Positions 44,013 through 53,231 of a DNA stretch of 64,000 bases are shown here, in pieces. The position numbers and the translations under genes are program-made. The notes under the pieces are model-generated. The model was not told the DNA's origin, did no database searches, and was given only the letters and a program-made list of their open reading frames with translations. Within the stretch, counting starts at the first letter, position 1, and every line of letters starts with the position of its first letter. The stretch is from Sphingobacterium cellulitidis (GTDB lineage: Bacteria > Bacteroidota > Bacteroidia > Sphingobacteriales > Sphingobacteriaceae): positions 558,001 through 622,000 of the forward strand of contig NOUX01000001.1 in assembly GCA_002245855.1 (NCBI GenBank). The letters are read 5' to 3'.

Positions 44013-44417
44013 CTACCCTTCAATCTTCCTCTCTCTTTTTCCTACGGAAAATAATATCAATAATGCACCAAATAACAACACTGCCCAACCCCATTTTATA
44101 TTTAAGGTTTTTGATAGCAGTCCATCGATAAGTTTAAATCCTAGATAATTATTGATTTGAAAGAAAACCAGAATAAATGCAATAACAATCCAAGCAATCA
44201 ATACCAAAGCAGATATCCGAAAAGCACTTAATTTTCGCATAAAGAATAAGAGAACAGACAGTCCCAACAAACCATTAGTGATCATAAATAAGGCGGTATC
44301 AACCTGATAAAGATTCCAATTAGCCTGCAACGGAACTTTGAGGAAAGGGCAGAAAATTGCAGAAAAAAAGACTACAAAAAAACCTATTAAGGCAAGTGGT
44401 TTATTTAAACTTCTCAT
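44013..44417 (-). CDS. Unknown four-span membrane protein
   Basis: The protein has 134 residues with four predicted helices (about 8-26, 40-60, 68-90, 110-126) and a basic tail GKRERKIEG. I do not recognise a family and see no functional motif. The stop abuts the right end of the repeat island. Upstream is a 333-base region leading to hemA in the opposite direction. Confidence 0.6.
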   Translation of the reverse strand: MRSLNKPLALIGFFVVFFSAIFCPFLKVPLQANWNLYQVDTALFMITNGLLGLSVLLFFMRKLSAFRISALVLIAWIVIAFILVFFQINNYLGFKLIDGLLSKTLNIKWGWAVLLFGALLILFSVGKRERKIEG

Positions 44418-44750
44418 GACGTGAATTATATATCAAAGATGAGCATTTGAGCGGAAATAGAAAAGCTAATAATAGGATTTAAAGCATTTAAAGTGGGAAA
44501 TCAGGTTCTGTTTTGGGGAATTGGGTATTCAGAAACTGTAATTAATGTCATTTATTGTGTGATGAAGAAATGATTGTCATCACAAATTTTCGACAATTCC
44601 CTTTGTATAAGCCTTTATAACAGCGCTTTAACATTATTTTAACACTATTTATAATCGTTCTAAATTCACTGTATTGACACATTTTTGACAATATCAACGT
44701 GCTTTTAATCTACATTTGCAGTACAAAATTATTGGAGAAATAATTAGGCT
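44418..44750. other. Divergent intergenic region with the hemA promoter
   Basis: 333 AT-rich bases between the starts of the membrane protein gene and hemA. The -7 box TACATTTG at 44711-44718 serves hemA. Nothing else can be supported. Confidence 0.5.
44711..44718 (+). promoter_or_regulatory. -7 promoter box of hemA
   Basis: TACATTTG, with TTG about 23 nt upstream in TTTTTGACA. The TTG start codon of hemA follows at 44751, preceded by GGAG at about 44734. Confidence 0.5.
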
Positions 44751-45992
44751 TTGAAGAATTTAAAAGTTATAGCGTTTACCCATAAACATGTTGATCTAAA
44801 GGATTTGGGGAATTTGGTGATATGCAATGAAGAATTGGATAGCCGCCTTATTAACTTAAAAAACAATTTAGACATTCCTGAAATATTCTACATCGGTACA
44901 TGTAACCGGGTGGAATTTGTATTTTATGGTTCGCATGAGTTGAACGATGATTTTGTAGTCCAATTTTTGGACAGCATGAATTTTTGTGTTCCGGCGGAGC
45001 GTATGCAATGTTATTTGGGACAAGTAAACAGATATTCAGGTCTTGATGCATTAAATCATTTATTCCGCACCTCCTGCTCGATGGAGAGTTTGGTTGTTGG
45101 GGAGAAAGAAATCTTGGCACAGATTCGTCGTGCATACGATCGTTGTAAGGCGGCTGGATTTACCGGAGATTTCTTGAGATTGATGATGGACCGATTAGTA
45201 AAAACTGCCAAAGAAGTCTATACCTTCACGAATATTTCTAGAAATCCAATTTCGGTTGTTTCCCTGGCATACCGTAAATTACGTGAAGTAAAATTAAAGG
45301 ATAACCCAAGAATTCTAGTGATAGGATCGGGTGAGACCAACCAAAATTTAGCAAAGTATCTTAAGAAGCATAAATACAGTAATTTTACGATTTTCAACCG
45401 TACGGTTGCCAATGCGCAGGCCTTAGCTGAGGAATTACAAGCGCAGGTTTATCCGTTGAGTGAATTGAAAAATTACAAGAAGGGTTTTGATATGATGATC
45501 ACTTGTACTGGTGCTCCGGAAGCGATTATTCATGAGGATTTATATGAATCTTTATTGAATGGCGAGGATGACAAGAAGGTGATTGTAGACTTAGCTATTC
45601 CAAACGATATTGATGCCGCTGTGATTGCCAAACACCCAATTCACTATATTGAGGTGAGCAGCTTGCAACAAATTGCTGAGAAAAACATTCAAGAGCGTTA
45701 TGCTGAATTGGAGAATGCAGAAAAAATCATTGAGCAGAACATTAAGGAATTCTTACCATTATTGAAACAACGTCGTGTCGAGGTTGCCATGAAGGAGGTT
45801 CCGGAGAAGATCAAAGAAATCAAAGCGATGGCTTTATCGGAAGTGTTTGCAAATGAGGTCGAACAATTAGATCCGCAAGCTCGCGAAGTCCTGAACAAGG
45901 TAATTAACTATATGGAGAAGAAATACATCAAAGTTCCTATGGTTATGGCGAAGGAGATCTTGGTAAAATCTGCCGAATCAGAAAGTAATTAA
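44751..45992 (+). CDS. hemA: Glutamyl-tRNA reductase
   Basis: HemA reduces glutamyl-tRNA to glutamate-1-semialdehyde, the committed step of C5-pathway haem synthesis. The 413 residues include the catalytic cysteine C51 in YIGTCNRVEF, the substrate motif RTSCSMESLVVGEKEIL, and the NADPH-binding RILVIGSGETN region (Gly-x-Gly-x-x). A C-terminal dimerisation helix follows. The start is TTG at 44751, because the conserved strand LKVIAFTHK begins there and no in-frame ATG precedes it. The hemCD gene follows after 100 nt with its own -7 box. Confidence 0.95.
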   Translation: MKNLKVIAFTHKHVDLKDLGNLVICNEELDSRLINLKNNLDIPEIFYIGTCNRVEFVFYGSHELNDDFVVQFLDSMNFCVPAERMQCYLGQVNRYSGLDALNHLFRTSCSMESLVVGEKEILAQIRRAYDRCKAAGFTGDFLRLMMDRLVKTAKEVYTFTNISRNPISVVSLAYRKLREVKLKDNPRILVIGSGETNQNLAKYLKKHKYSNFTIFNRTVANAQALAEELQAQVYPLSELKNYKKGFDMMITCTGAPEAIIHEDLYESLLNGEDDKKVIVDLAIPNDIDAAVIAKHPIHYIEVSSLQQIAEKNIQERYAELENAEKIIEQNIKEFLPLLKQRRVEVAMKEVPEKIKEIKAMALSEVFANEVEQLDPQAREVLNKVINYMEKKYIKVPMVMAKEILVKSAESESN

Positions 45993-46058
45993 TATTAAAT
46001 TTTCTTAAAAATATTCTGATTCTGACATTAAATCATCAGAATTAAGAGGCTATTTCCT

Positions 46059-46066
46059 TAAATTTG
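46059..46066 (+). promoter_or_regulatory. -7 promoter box of hemCD
   Basis: TAAATTTG, 27 nt before the TTG start at 46093. Confidence 0.45.
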
Positions 46067-46092
46067 CCTCCGGAATATTCATTTGTAAATCT

Positions 46093-47685
46093 TTGAACGT
46101 GAACAGAAAACTAATTATCGGTACCCGAGGAAGTGAATTAGCATTATGGCAAGCCAACTTTGTTAAGGATCGATTAGCCGAAATATCAATAGAAGCTGAA
46201 TTAAAAATCATCAAGACCCAAGGGGATATTGTTCAACACCTACGTTTGGACAAGTTGGAAGGTAAAGGCTTTTTCACCAAGGAATTGGAAGAAGAATTAT
46301 TATCAGGTCAAATTGATTTAGCGGTTCATTCACACAAGGATTTACCTACTGTAAATCCGCCGGGATTAATCATTGCTGCAGTATCTGAGCGTGAAGACCC
46401 CTCCGAACTATTAATTATTCATAAGGACTGCGTCGATATTACAAAACGTCTTTCCTTAAAACATAATGCCACAGTTGGTACCTCTTCCAACAGAAGAAAA
46501 GCCCAATTGCTATCCCTTCGTCCAGATCTGGAATTTGATGACCTTCGTGGGAATCTACAGACTCGCGTACAGAAATTACGCGATGATAAATACGATGCTA
46601 TTGTATTGGCAAAAGCAGGTATTTCAAGGATCAGCATGGACCTTTCGGATTTTCATCTTGAGGAAATTGCTCCTGTAGAGGTAGTACCAGCACCTGCACA
46701 AGGTGTATTGGCGATTCAAATCCGTGAATCGGATAAAGAGTTATTTGAGGTATTACAGCAAATCCACGATAAGGAAGTAGCAGAAGCTATTTCAGTGGAA
46801 CGTAAAGTATTGAACTTATTCGATGCCGGTTGTCATGCTCCACTAGGAAGCTATTGCCGTAAGAAAGATGGCGTATTTCAATCTTGGACTTCGATTGCTG
46901 ACACGAATGAGGACTTTCCTGATCGTCTATTCCTAGAGTCAAATACCGTTGAAGGTATGGCGGACAAGATCTTTTCAAAATATAAGAAAGACAGAAAACT
47001 TCCATCTTCAGTGTTTATCACGCGTGATCTTGCTGAAAACTCTTATTTAGCACGTTTCTTAAAGAAACATGATATTCAGGTAGATGCTCGTTCATTAATT
47101 CGCATTTTCCCAACCATCAATAAATTAGATTCTTTTATTCTAAAAAGAGCGGACTGGATTTTCTTCAATTCAAAGAATGCCATTGAGCATTTCTTTAAAT
47201 TAGAGCCTTGGATTTTAAAGAAAACCAAAATTGGTGTTCTTGGAAGAGGTTCAGAAGACACCTTACGTAAGTTCAATCGTGTTGCAGACTTCTCTGGAGA
47301 CGATTTAGGTATTGATACCGAGGGAATTGCGCAAGAATTTGCGAAAATGGTTGATGGTCAAACGGTCTTGATTCCACGTGCTGAGGGTTCATTACAAACC
47401 ATTCAAAGAGCATTGACGGAAAATACGAAGGTAATTGATATGCCGATCTATGAGACGGTCATCGAGGAAGAAGTTGATAAGAGCAATGCCGAGGTATTAA
47501 TTTTCACGAGCCCAAGTAATGTAGAGGCTTATTTTCGTGAGAATTTAGCAGAACCAGATCAAAAGATTATTTGTATTGGTCACTCAACGGCCAAAGCCAT
47601 TGATGCCCTTGGATTAAAATACACACTTCCCTATACCCCAGATGAAATAGGTTTGGCAGAAGCTGTATTTGGATTAGATTATTAA
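46093..47685 (+). CDS. hemC: Fused hydroxymethylbilane synthase / uroporphyrinogen-III synthase
   Basis: The protein has 530 residues, twice the length of a normal HemC. Residues 1-310 are porphobilinogen deaminase: IGTRGSELALWQANFV, HSHKDLPT, GTSSNRRKAQLL, RGNLQTRV, and the dipyrromethane cofactor cysteine C247 in LFDAGCHAPLG. Residues about 320-530 are HemD-like, with FNSKNAIEHFF, VLIPRAEGSLQTI, FTSPSNVEAYF and GHSTAKAI. The fusion would make uroporphyrinogen III directly from porphobilinogen. The start is TTG 46093 (or GTG 46099, two codons in); no ATG is available. Confidence 0.93.
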   Translation: MNVNRKLIIGTRGSELALWQANFVKDRLAEISIEAELKIIKTQGDIVQHLRLDKLEGKGFFTKELEEELLSGQIDLAVHSHKDLPTVNPPGLIIAAVSEREDPSELLIIHKDCVDITKRLSLKHNATVGTSSNRRKAQLLSLRPDLEFDDLRGNLQTRVQKLRDDKYDAIVLAKAGISRISMDLSDFHLEEIAPVEVVPAPAQGVLAIQIRESDKELFEVLQQIHDKEVAEAISVERKVLNLFDAGCHAPLGSYCRKKDGVFQSWTSIADTNEDFPDRLFLESNTVEGMADKIFSKYKKDRKLPSSVFITRDLAENSYLARFLKKHDIQVDARSLIRIFPTINKLDSFILKRADWIFFNSKNAIEHFFKLEPWILKKTKIGVLGRGSEDTLRKFNRVADFSGDDLGIDTEGIAQEFAKMVDGQTVLIPRAEGSLQTIQRALTENTKVIDMPIYETVIEEEVDKSNAEVLIFTSPSNVEAYFRENLAEPDQKIICIGHSTAKAIDALGLKYTLPYTPDEIGLAEAVFGLDY

Positions 47686-47696
47686 TAAACATATTG

Positions 47697-47720
47697 TAAA
47701 GGGGGATAATTCCCCCTTTA
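47697..47720 (+). terminator. Hairpin between hemCD and hemB
   Basis: TAAAGGGGGA and TCCCCCTTTA form a perfect 10-bp stem with loop TAAT, 12 nt after the hemCD stop. It lacks a strong T tract and hemB starts 23 nt later, so it may be a partial terminator or an mRNA-stability element. Confidence 0.6.
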
Positions 47721-47742
47721 CTCTTACATAAAAATTAAAAAC

Positions 47743-48714
47743 ATGTTACACCGTCCTAGAAGAAACAGAAAATCAGCAGTAATCCGCGATATGGTTCAAG
47801 AGAACCATGTATTTGCATCGAATTTGATTTTCCCTTTGTTTATTGTAGATGGAGACAACCAAAAAGTTGAAGTATCCTCCATGCCAGGTATCTACCGTTA
47901 TTCGATTGATAATTTATTACGCGAGGTAGAGAGCTGTATGAATTTAGGATTAAAGGCATTCGATTTATTCCCTGCTGTTGAAGAGTCCTTGAAGGACAAA
48001 TATGCGACTGAAAGTTACCGTGAAGGAACTTTATACTTGAGAGCTATTGAAGCGGTGAAGAAGAACTTCCCTGAGGCTTGTGTTGTTACAGATGTGGCGA
48101 TGGATCCTTACAGTTCAGATGGTCACGATGGAATTGTTGAGAATGGTGAAATTCTAAACGATGAGACCTTGGAGGTATTAGGAAAAATGGCTTTGGCACA
48201 TGCACAGAATGGCGCGGATATTATTGCACCTTCCGATATGATGGATGGCAGAATTGGCTATTTACGTACTATTTTGGACGACAATGGTTTCAGCAATGTA
48301 TCCTTGATGTCCTATACTGCGAAATATGCATCTGCGTATTATGGTCCATTCCGTGATGCCTTAGGGTCAGCACCGAAAAAAGGAGATAAGAAATCTTATC
48401 AGATGAATCCTGCCAATAGTAAGGAAGCATTAATTGAGGCTCAGTTAGATACGCAAGAAGGTGCGGATTTTCTAATGGTAAAACCAGGATTACCGTATTT
48501 AGATGTTATTAAATTATTAAGTGATAATTTCGATTTACCAATTGCTGCATATAACGTATCGGGAGAATACGCGATGTTAAAAGCGGCGATTGCCAATGGA
48601 TGGTTAAGTGAGCAGGTAATTTTAGAAACCTTAATGAGTTTCAAAAGAGCTGGTGCGACATCAATTTTGACCTACCATGCGAAAGAAGTTATTGAAAAAG
48701 GCTGGGTAAAATAG
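47743..48714 (+). CDS. hemB: Delta-aminolevulinic acid dehydratase
   Basis: HemB condenses two ALA molecules to porphobilinogen, the substrate of the preceding HemC domain. The 323 residues contain the N-terminal arm RPRRNRKS, FPLFIVDG, VVTDVAMDPYSSDGHDG, ADIIAPSDMMDGRIG, the Schiff-base lysine regions SYTAKYAS and LMVKPGLPYLD, and YNVSGEYAM. The cysteine-rich zinc site of the zinc-dependent class is replaced by AMDPYSSDGHDG, indicating the magnesium-type, zinc-site-free group. Confidence 0.96.
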   Translation: MLHRPRRNRKSAVIRDMVQENHVFASNLIFPLFIVDGDNQKVEVSSMPGIYRYSIDNLLREVESCMNLGLKAFDLFPAVEESLKDKYATESYREGTLYLRAIEAVKKNFPEACVVTDVAMDPYSSDGHDGIVENGEILNDETLEVLGKMALAHAQNGADIIAPSDMMDGRIGYLRTILDDNGFSNVSLMSYTAKYASAYYGPFRDALGSAPKKGDKKSYQMNPANSKEALIEAQLDTQEGADFLMVKPGLPYLDVIKLLSDNFDLPIAAYNVSGEYAMLKAAIANGWLSEQVILETLMSFKRAGATSILTYHAKEVIEKGWVK

Positions 48715-48735
48715 CCCATAAATCAATTATTTGGC

Positions 48736-48743
48736 TATTTTTG
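48736..48743 (+). promoter_or_regulatory. -7 promoter box of asnS
   Basis: TATTTTTG, 41 nt before the ATG at 48784. Confidence 0.45.
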
Positions 48744-48783
48744 TAAGCCTAAATGGCGACCATATTTATATTTTTTCTACAAA

Positions 48784-50229
48784 ATGGAACATACACGAAT
48801 TAAAGAATTATTAAAATCAGAGGATTTCGGCAAAGAAGTTATTGTAAAAGGATGGGTTCGTACCTTCCGTAATAATCAATTTATAGCTATCAATGACGGG
48901 TCTACTATCAATAATATTCAGGCGGTCATTGATTTTGAGAATACATCGGATGCGATTTTGAAAAGAATCACAACAGGTGCTGCTGTACGTGTAAAAGGAA
49001 ATTTGGTAGAATCCATGGGTAAAGGGCAAAAAGTTGAGATCAAGGCTACTGATGTTTCAATCATTGGCGATTCAGACCCTGAGAAATACCCATTGCAACC
49101 TAAGAAACATAGTTTGGAATTTCTTCGTGAGATTGCACACCTACGTTTCCGTACGGGTACTTTCAATGCAATTTTCAAAGTTCGTAATGCATTGGCTTTT
49201 GCGGTGAATAAATTTTTCCAGGAACGTGACTTCGTCTACATGCATACCCCAATCATTACAGGTTCGGATGCAGAAGGAGCTGGAGAGATGTTCCGTGTAA
49301 CGACTTTAGACTTAAACAATATCCCAAGAACTGAAAATGGGGAGATTGATTTCAAAGAAGACTTCTTTGGAAAATCAACCAACCTAACCGTTTCTGGTCA
49401 GTTGGAAGGTGAATTAGCGGCATTAGCATTTGGAAACATCTATACTTTCGGACCAACTTTTAGAGCTGAAAACTCCAATACAACACGTCACTTAGCAGAA
49501 TTCTGGATGATTGAGCCAGAGATGGCTTTCTATGAATTAGAAGATAACATGGACTTGGCTGAGGATTTATTGAAATATGTAATCCGTTACGCATTGGAGC
49601 AATGTCCTGAAGAAATTGAATTCCTAAACAATCGTTTATTGGAAGAAGAGAAATCTAAACCACAAAACGAACGTTCTGAATTAAATCTGATCGAAAAGTT
49701 AAACTTCGTCATCAACAATGATTTCGAGCGTGTAACTTATACGGAGGCTATCGAAATTTTATTGAGAAGCAAGCCTAATCAAAAGAAACAATTCAAATAT
49801 TTGATTGAGAATTGGGGAGCTGATTTACAATCCGAGCATGAGCGTTTCTTGGTTGAAAAGCATTTCAAAAAACCCGTAATCTTAACAGACTATCCAAGAG
49901 AGATCAAATCATTCTACATGAAACAGAATCCAGTGGATGCGAATGGAAGACAAACTGTTCGTGCGATGGATATCTTATTCCCTGGGATTGGCGAAATGGT
50001 CGGAGGATCACAACGTGAAGAAAACCTAGAAAAACTAATCACCAGAATGGGTGAAGTAGGCATTCCTACTGAAGAGATGGAATGGTTCTTAGATACACGT
50101 CGTTTTGGTTCAGTGCCGCATTCAGGATTTGGAGTAGGATTTGAGCGATTGGTATTATTTACGACGGGTATGACGAATATCCGCGATGTAATTCCTTTTC
50201 CAAGGACCCCAAACAACGCAGAATTTTAG
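48784..50229 (+). CDS. asnS: Asparaginyl-tRNA synthetase
   Basis: AsnRS is a class IIb synthetase. The 481 residues hold an OB-fold anticodon domain (about 15-105, [15 protein letters not shown]), motif 1 around [27 protein letters not shown] (in sections), motif 2 [22 protein letters not shown] (in sections), and motif 3 [12 protein letters not shown]. The GSDAEGAGE and FYMKQNP segments distinguish it from AspRS. An intrinsic terminator follows. Confidence 0.96.
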   Translation: MEHTRIKELLKSEDFGKEVIVKGWVRTFRNNQFIAINDGSTINNIQAVIDFENTSDAILKRITTGAAVRVKGNLVESMGKGQKVEIKATDVSIIGDSDPEKYPLQPKKHSLEFLREIAHLRFRTGTFNAIFKVRNALAFAVNKFFQERDFVYMHTPIITGSDAEGAGEMFRVTTLDLNNIPRTENGEIDFKEDFFGKSTNLTVSGQLEGELAALAFGNIYTFGPTFRAENSNTTRHLAEFWMIEPEMAFYELEDNMDLAEDLLKYVIRYALEQCPEEIEFLNNRLLEEEKSKPQNERSELNLIEKLNFVINNDFERVTYTEAIEILLRSKPNQKKQFKYLIENWGADLQSEHERFLVEKHFKKPVILTDYPREIKSFYMKQNPVDANGRQTVRAMDILFPGIGEMVGGSQREENLEKLITRMGEVGIPTEEMEWFLDTRRFGSVPHSGFGVGFERLVLFTTGMTNIRDVIPFPRTPNNAEF

Positions 50230-50246
50230 AAATAATTCAAAATATA

Positions 50247-50284
50247 AAAAACCGTCAAAACAAACATTATTTTGACGGTTTTTG
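50247..50284 (+). terminator. Terminator of asnS
   Basis: AAAAACCGTCAAAA (50247-50260) pairs with TTTTGACGGTTTTT (50270-50283) around a 9-nt loop. Confidence 0.88.
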
Positions 50285-50324
50285 TTTATTATTTAATATT
50301 GACAACAATTATATAAACTAATCC

Positions 50325-50945
50325 ATGTTACTAAAGATCTACAATGACAATCCGAATCCAAAGGCTATAGAAGAAGCAGTGGAGGTATTAAGAAAAGGAG
50401 GCGTGATTATCTATCCAACAGATACGGTATATGGTATTGGTTGTGATATTACGAACCAGAAGGCCATTGAACGCGTTTGTTCCATTCGCGGATTAAAGCC
50501 TGACAAATCGAATCTATCTTTTATCTGTTATGATCTGACAGATATTTCTCAATACACAAAACCATTTGACACGACCGTCTTTCGGGTATTGAAAAAAGCT
50601 TTACCCGGTCCATTCACCTTTATTTTCAATGCGAGCTCGCAAGTACCAAAACTACTGAGTTCTAAAAAGAAAACCGTGGGTATCCGTATTCCGGACAACA
50701 ATATCGTTCGTGACATTGTGAAGGAATTAGGCAATCCTATTGTGACGACATCGATTCACGATGATGATGAAATCATTGAATATTCTACAGATCCTGAATT
50801 AATCTATGAGAAATTCGAGGATAAGGTAGATCTAGTGATAGATGGCGGGTACGGTGATAACGTTGCTTCCACGGTCGTAGATGTCACTTCTGGTGATTTC
50901 GAAATAATACGGGAAGGAAAAGGTGATTTAGAGCAATACTTATAG
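50325..50945 (+). CDS. Sua5/YciO/YrdC family protein (threonylcarbamoyl-AMP synthase-like)
   Basis: The protein has 206 residues. The YrdC fold is shown by [50 protein letters not shown] and the [13 protein letters not shown] end motif. TsaC/YrdC makes threonylcarbamoyl-AMP for the t6A37 tRNA modification. The short form without a Sua5 domain, with RGLKPDKSN replacing the usual KxR...KP motif, resembles the YciO branch, so activity in t6A synthesis is likely but not certain. Its 3' end overlaps the converging SRPBCC gene by 6 nt. Confidence 0.85.
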   Translation: MLLKIYNDNPNPKAIEEAVEVLRKGGVIIYPTDTVYGIGCDITNQKAIERVCSIRGLKPDKSNLSFICYDLTDISQYTKPFDTTVFRVLKKALPGPFTFIFNASSQVPKLLSSKKKTVGIRIPDNNIVRDIVKELGNPIVTTSIHDDDEIIEYSTDPELIYEKFEDKVDLVIDGGYGDNVASTVVDVTSGDFEIIREGKGDLEQYL

Positions 50946-51380
50946 TCTAGCTTCTACCCTTTCCTTGATGGCGGCATTGAAAAGTTCAAAGCCTTTCTTT
51001 GTATTTCCTTGAATCATTTTCTTTAGAAATGGAACCAGAATTCCGGAAAACTTCTCTCCTTGAGTAAGGAGGGTTTGATTATTTCCAGCATTTTGTAGGA
51101 TAAAATAATGTTCACCATCAAAGATCCCATTGATCATAAGACTACCGCGCCAGCGTAATTCTTTGTTGGGTTCTATTTTCAAAAAGACAGGGTTCATTTT
51201 CATACTGGTACCACCGGGTTGTCCAAGTAAAACTTTTGTCCTTTTACCAACTTCAGGATTACCAAAAAACTCAGCGATGGTTGGGCTCCATTCAGGATAG
51301 GCTTTAAAGTCAGATAATACCGCCCATACAGCTTCTATGTGAGCATCGATTATGATTTGTGTTTCTATTTGTTCTTTCAT
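50940..51380 (-). CDS. SRPBCC (START-like) domain protein
   Basis: The protein has 146 residues. The helix-grip fold pattern is clear: [26 protein letters not shown] at the start, the strand pair [20 protein letters not shown], and the long C-terminal helix [19 protein letters not shown]. These proteins bind hydrophobic ligands and no catalytic residues are conserved enough to name a function. It is the last gene of a minus-strand series, 44 nt after the Crp-like regulator gene. Confidence 0.82.
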   Translation of the reverse strand: MKEQIETQIIIDAHIEAVWAVLSDFKAYPEWSPTIAEFFGNPEVGKRTKVLLGQPGGTSMKMNPVFLKIEPNKELRWRGSLMINGIFDGEHYFILQNAGNNQTLLTQGEKFSGILVPFLKKMIQGNTKKGFELFNAAIKERVEARL

Positions 51381-51424
51381 ACCTCAAAGTTAAGGCAGCC
51401 CCAGCTAGAAGCACTTGACATTTA

Positions 51425-51991
51425 TCAAGAAGAAATTTTATTCCGGATTCTACTTAGGGTTTCTGGGCTCATCCCCAATACAGAGGCAATATATTGTAAG
51501 GGAACTTGATTAAAGAAGGATTTATTCTGCTCAAAATATTTGTTATATCGTTCTTCAGCCGATAGAGCAATAAAATCAAACACGCGATGTTCGATTTGCA
51601 TAAAGAATTTGGCAATAAATCGCTTTTCAATAACATTCCAATTTGGGATGGAATCTTGGATTTCGAGGTAATCTTTTTTATTCAAAGTCCACAATTTTGT
51701 GGGGGTCAAGGCTTCAATGGAACCAATGGAGGGGTTATCGAAAAAGAAAGAAGCCAAGTCAGTAATAAAATAGCCATCGTTTCCAATCCATTGCGTTACT
51801 TCCTTTGAATCGGTCCATTTAAAGACCCTACAGATTCCTTCTTCAATAAAACTAAGCTTATTACAAGGTTTTCCAGCTTCTAAAAACAATTGGTTCTTGG
51901 ATAATTCTTCCGGTACAAACCTGGAGACAATCAATTCCACCTGCTCATCAGAGAGTTCGAACATCTGTAATAATTGCTGCTTAAAATTCAT
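51425..51991 (-). CDS. Crp/Fnr-family transcriptional regulator
   Basis: The protein has 188 residues. An N-terminal cyclic-nucleotide-binding-like beta roll (about 20-115: KNQLFLEAGKPCNKLSFIEEGICRVF) lacks the Arg-Ser phosphate cassette of true CRP, so cAMP binding is unlikely. A helix C (about 125-150) and an HTH (VPLQYIASVLGMSPETLSRIR) follow. This Bacteroidota subgroup often regulates a neighbouring exporter or stress genes. Its start overlaps the EamA transporter stop by one base, so it may control the transporter (inference). Confidence 0.85.
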   Translation of the reverse strand: MNFKQQLLQMFELSDEQVELIVSRFVPEELSKNQLFLEAGKPCNKLSFIEEGICRVFKWTDSKEVTQWIGNDGYFITDLASFFFDNPSIGSIEALTPTKLWTLNKKDYLEIQDSIPNWNVIEKRFIAKFFMQIEHRVFDFIALSAEERYNKYFEQNKSFFNQVPLQYIASVLGMSPETLSRIRNKISS

Positions 51992-52893
51992 TAGCCTTCC
52001 ATTTTTAACTGCGTTTGACGCCTTCTCTCATAAATATAAGCAATATTAAAAATGATAACTGCAACCAATATCAATCCAAATGCAATGATTTGGGTGCTAT
52101 TGATAGCCTCTTTGTAATAAAAAATGGCCAAACAGAAACTAATGATCGGGTTGAGGTATAGTAGGATTCCAACAACAGATGAATCCAGCCCTTTCAGGGC
52201 ATAGATATTCAAGAATAGGGGAATAATGGTGTACCCTATGGCAATTATCAAGATATAGCTATAGAATTCGGTAGTTTTCGGCACTGAAGGGTCAATGATG
52301 CTAAGAATGGGTAACAATAAGATGGTACTCACCAGGATATGGATAGTAAGCGTAAAGAATTTATCGATTTGAAATTTATTCTTCTGCAGAACTAAGTAAG
52401 CCGCATAGGATAGGGCGATAAAAAAGCTATAGATTAAATCCAGAAAATGACCGTAGGCCAATAGCAGGCAACTCACCACACTTAATCCAACAGCAAACCA
52501 TTGCCAATTGCCAAGACGTTCCTTAAGGAAGATACTGGCCAGAACGGTGGTCAGGATTGGGCAGATCAGATAGGCCAATGCCGTGGCATTCACACTGATT
52601 GCATTCATGACATAGATGAAAATAAACCAGTTCATTCCCAATAGCACGGCACTTGCCAATACATTGATGAGGAGTTTTTTTCTTTCCTTGGAATTTGTGG
52701 ACTTGAGGTATTTTATACTGGCGAGGGTTTGCTTTCTTCGAAAAATAAAACAAGCCAATAAGATACAGACTGAGGCAAAAAGTACGCGGTGAATTAATAT
52801 GTCGAGGGCTCCATAATCACTGAGAGGCCTTAGTACCAGGGCAAATGTTCCCCAAATAATAAAGCCTGTCAATGCTGACAGGTAATATTTCAT
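51991..52893 (-). CDS. EamA-family (DMT) transporter, RarD-like
   Basis: The protein has 300 residues with ten predicted membrane helices in two EamA repeats. The N-terminal FIIWGTFALVLRPLSD and SVNATALAYLICPILTTVLASIFLKERL (in parts) are typical of the RarD/EamA group, and SSVVGILLYLNPIISFCLAIFYYKEAI is the second repeat. The substrate is unknown; relatives export amino acids or metabolites. The regulator gene follows directly, coupled by TAATG. Confidence 0.87.
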   Translation of the reverse strand: MKYYLSALTGFIIWGTFALVLRPLSDYGALDILIHRVLFASVCILLACFIFRRKQTLASIKYLKSTNSKERKKLLINVLASAVLLGMNWFIFIYVMNAISVNATALAYLICPILTTVLASIFLKERLGNWQWFAVGLSVVSCLLLAYGHFLDLIYSFFIALSYAAYLVLQKNKFQIDKFFTLTIHILVSTILLLPILSIIDPSVPKTTEFYSYILIIAIGYTIIPLFLNIYALKGLDSSVVGILLYLNPIISFCLAIFYYKEAINSTQIIAFGLILVAVIIFNIAYIYERRRQTQLKMEG

Positions 52894-52916
52894 AGATTAG
52901 TTTAAGAAAAAAAGAA

Positions 52917-53231
52917 CTAAAGAATAATAAACTCTTCGATTACGACCTTCCCTACATACTCATTGACACGGCCAATAATCTGTCTACGCATCATTGCGAG
53001 TTCATTTTTGATGACTGCAGATTCAACGCGAACGAAAAGCTTTTTATCTTTGATATAGATTTGTTGGGTTCGGTTTGCGATTGCACTTCCAATGAGTTCA
53101 GGCCAAGCAGAGAGAATGGATGTTTCATCATATTTCCTTCTCAGTCTATAAACATCTAATAATTTTTCTACTGCTTGTTTGATGGTGACATCATCACTTC
53201 TCCTAAATGCATCATCATTATACTTCGCCAT
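52917..53231 (-). CDS. DUF721 (DciA-like) protein
   Basis: The protein has 104 residues. It has the DciA/DUF721 pattern: IKQAVEKLLDVYRLRRKYDE, ILSAWPELIGSAIANRTQQIYIKDKKLFVRVES (in parts), and NELAMMRRQIIGRVNEYVG. DciA loads the replicative helicase in bacteria without DnaC. ATG 53231 (MAKYND) is chosen because AAGGAGGTC at 53246-53238 is a perfect Shine-Dalgarno at the right spacing. It overlaps the recF 3' end by 14 nt, the usual recF-DUF721 arrangement. Confidence 0.88.
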   Translation of the reverse strand: MAKYNDDAFRRSDDVTIKQAVEKLLDVYRLRRKYDETSILSAWPELIGSAIANRTQQIYIKDKKLFVRVESAVIKNELAMMRRQIIGRVNEYVGKVVIEEFIIL

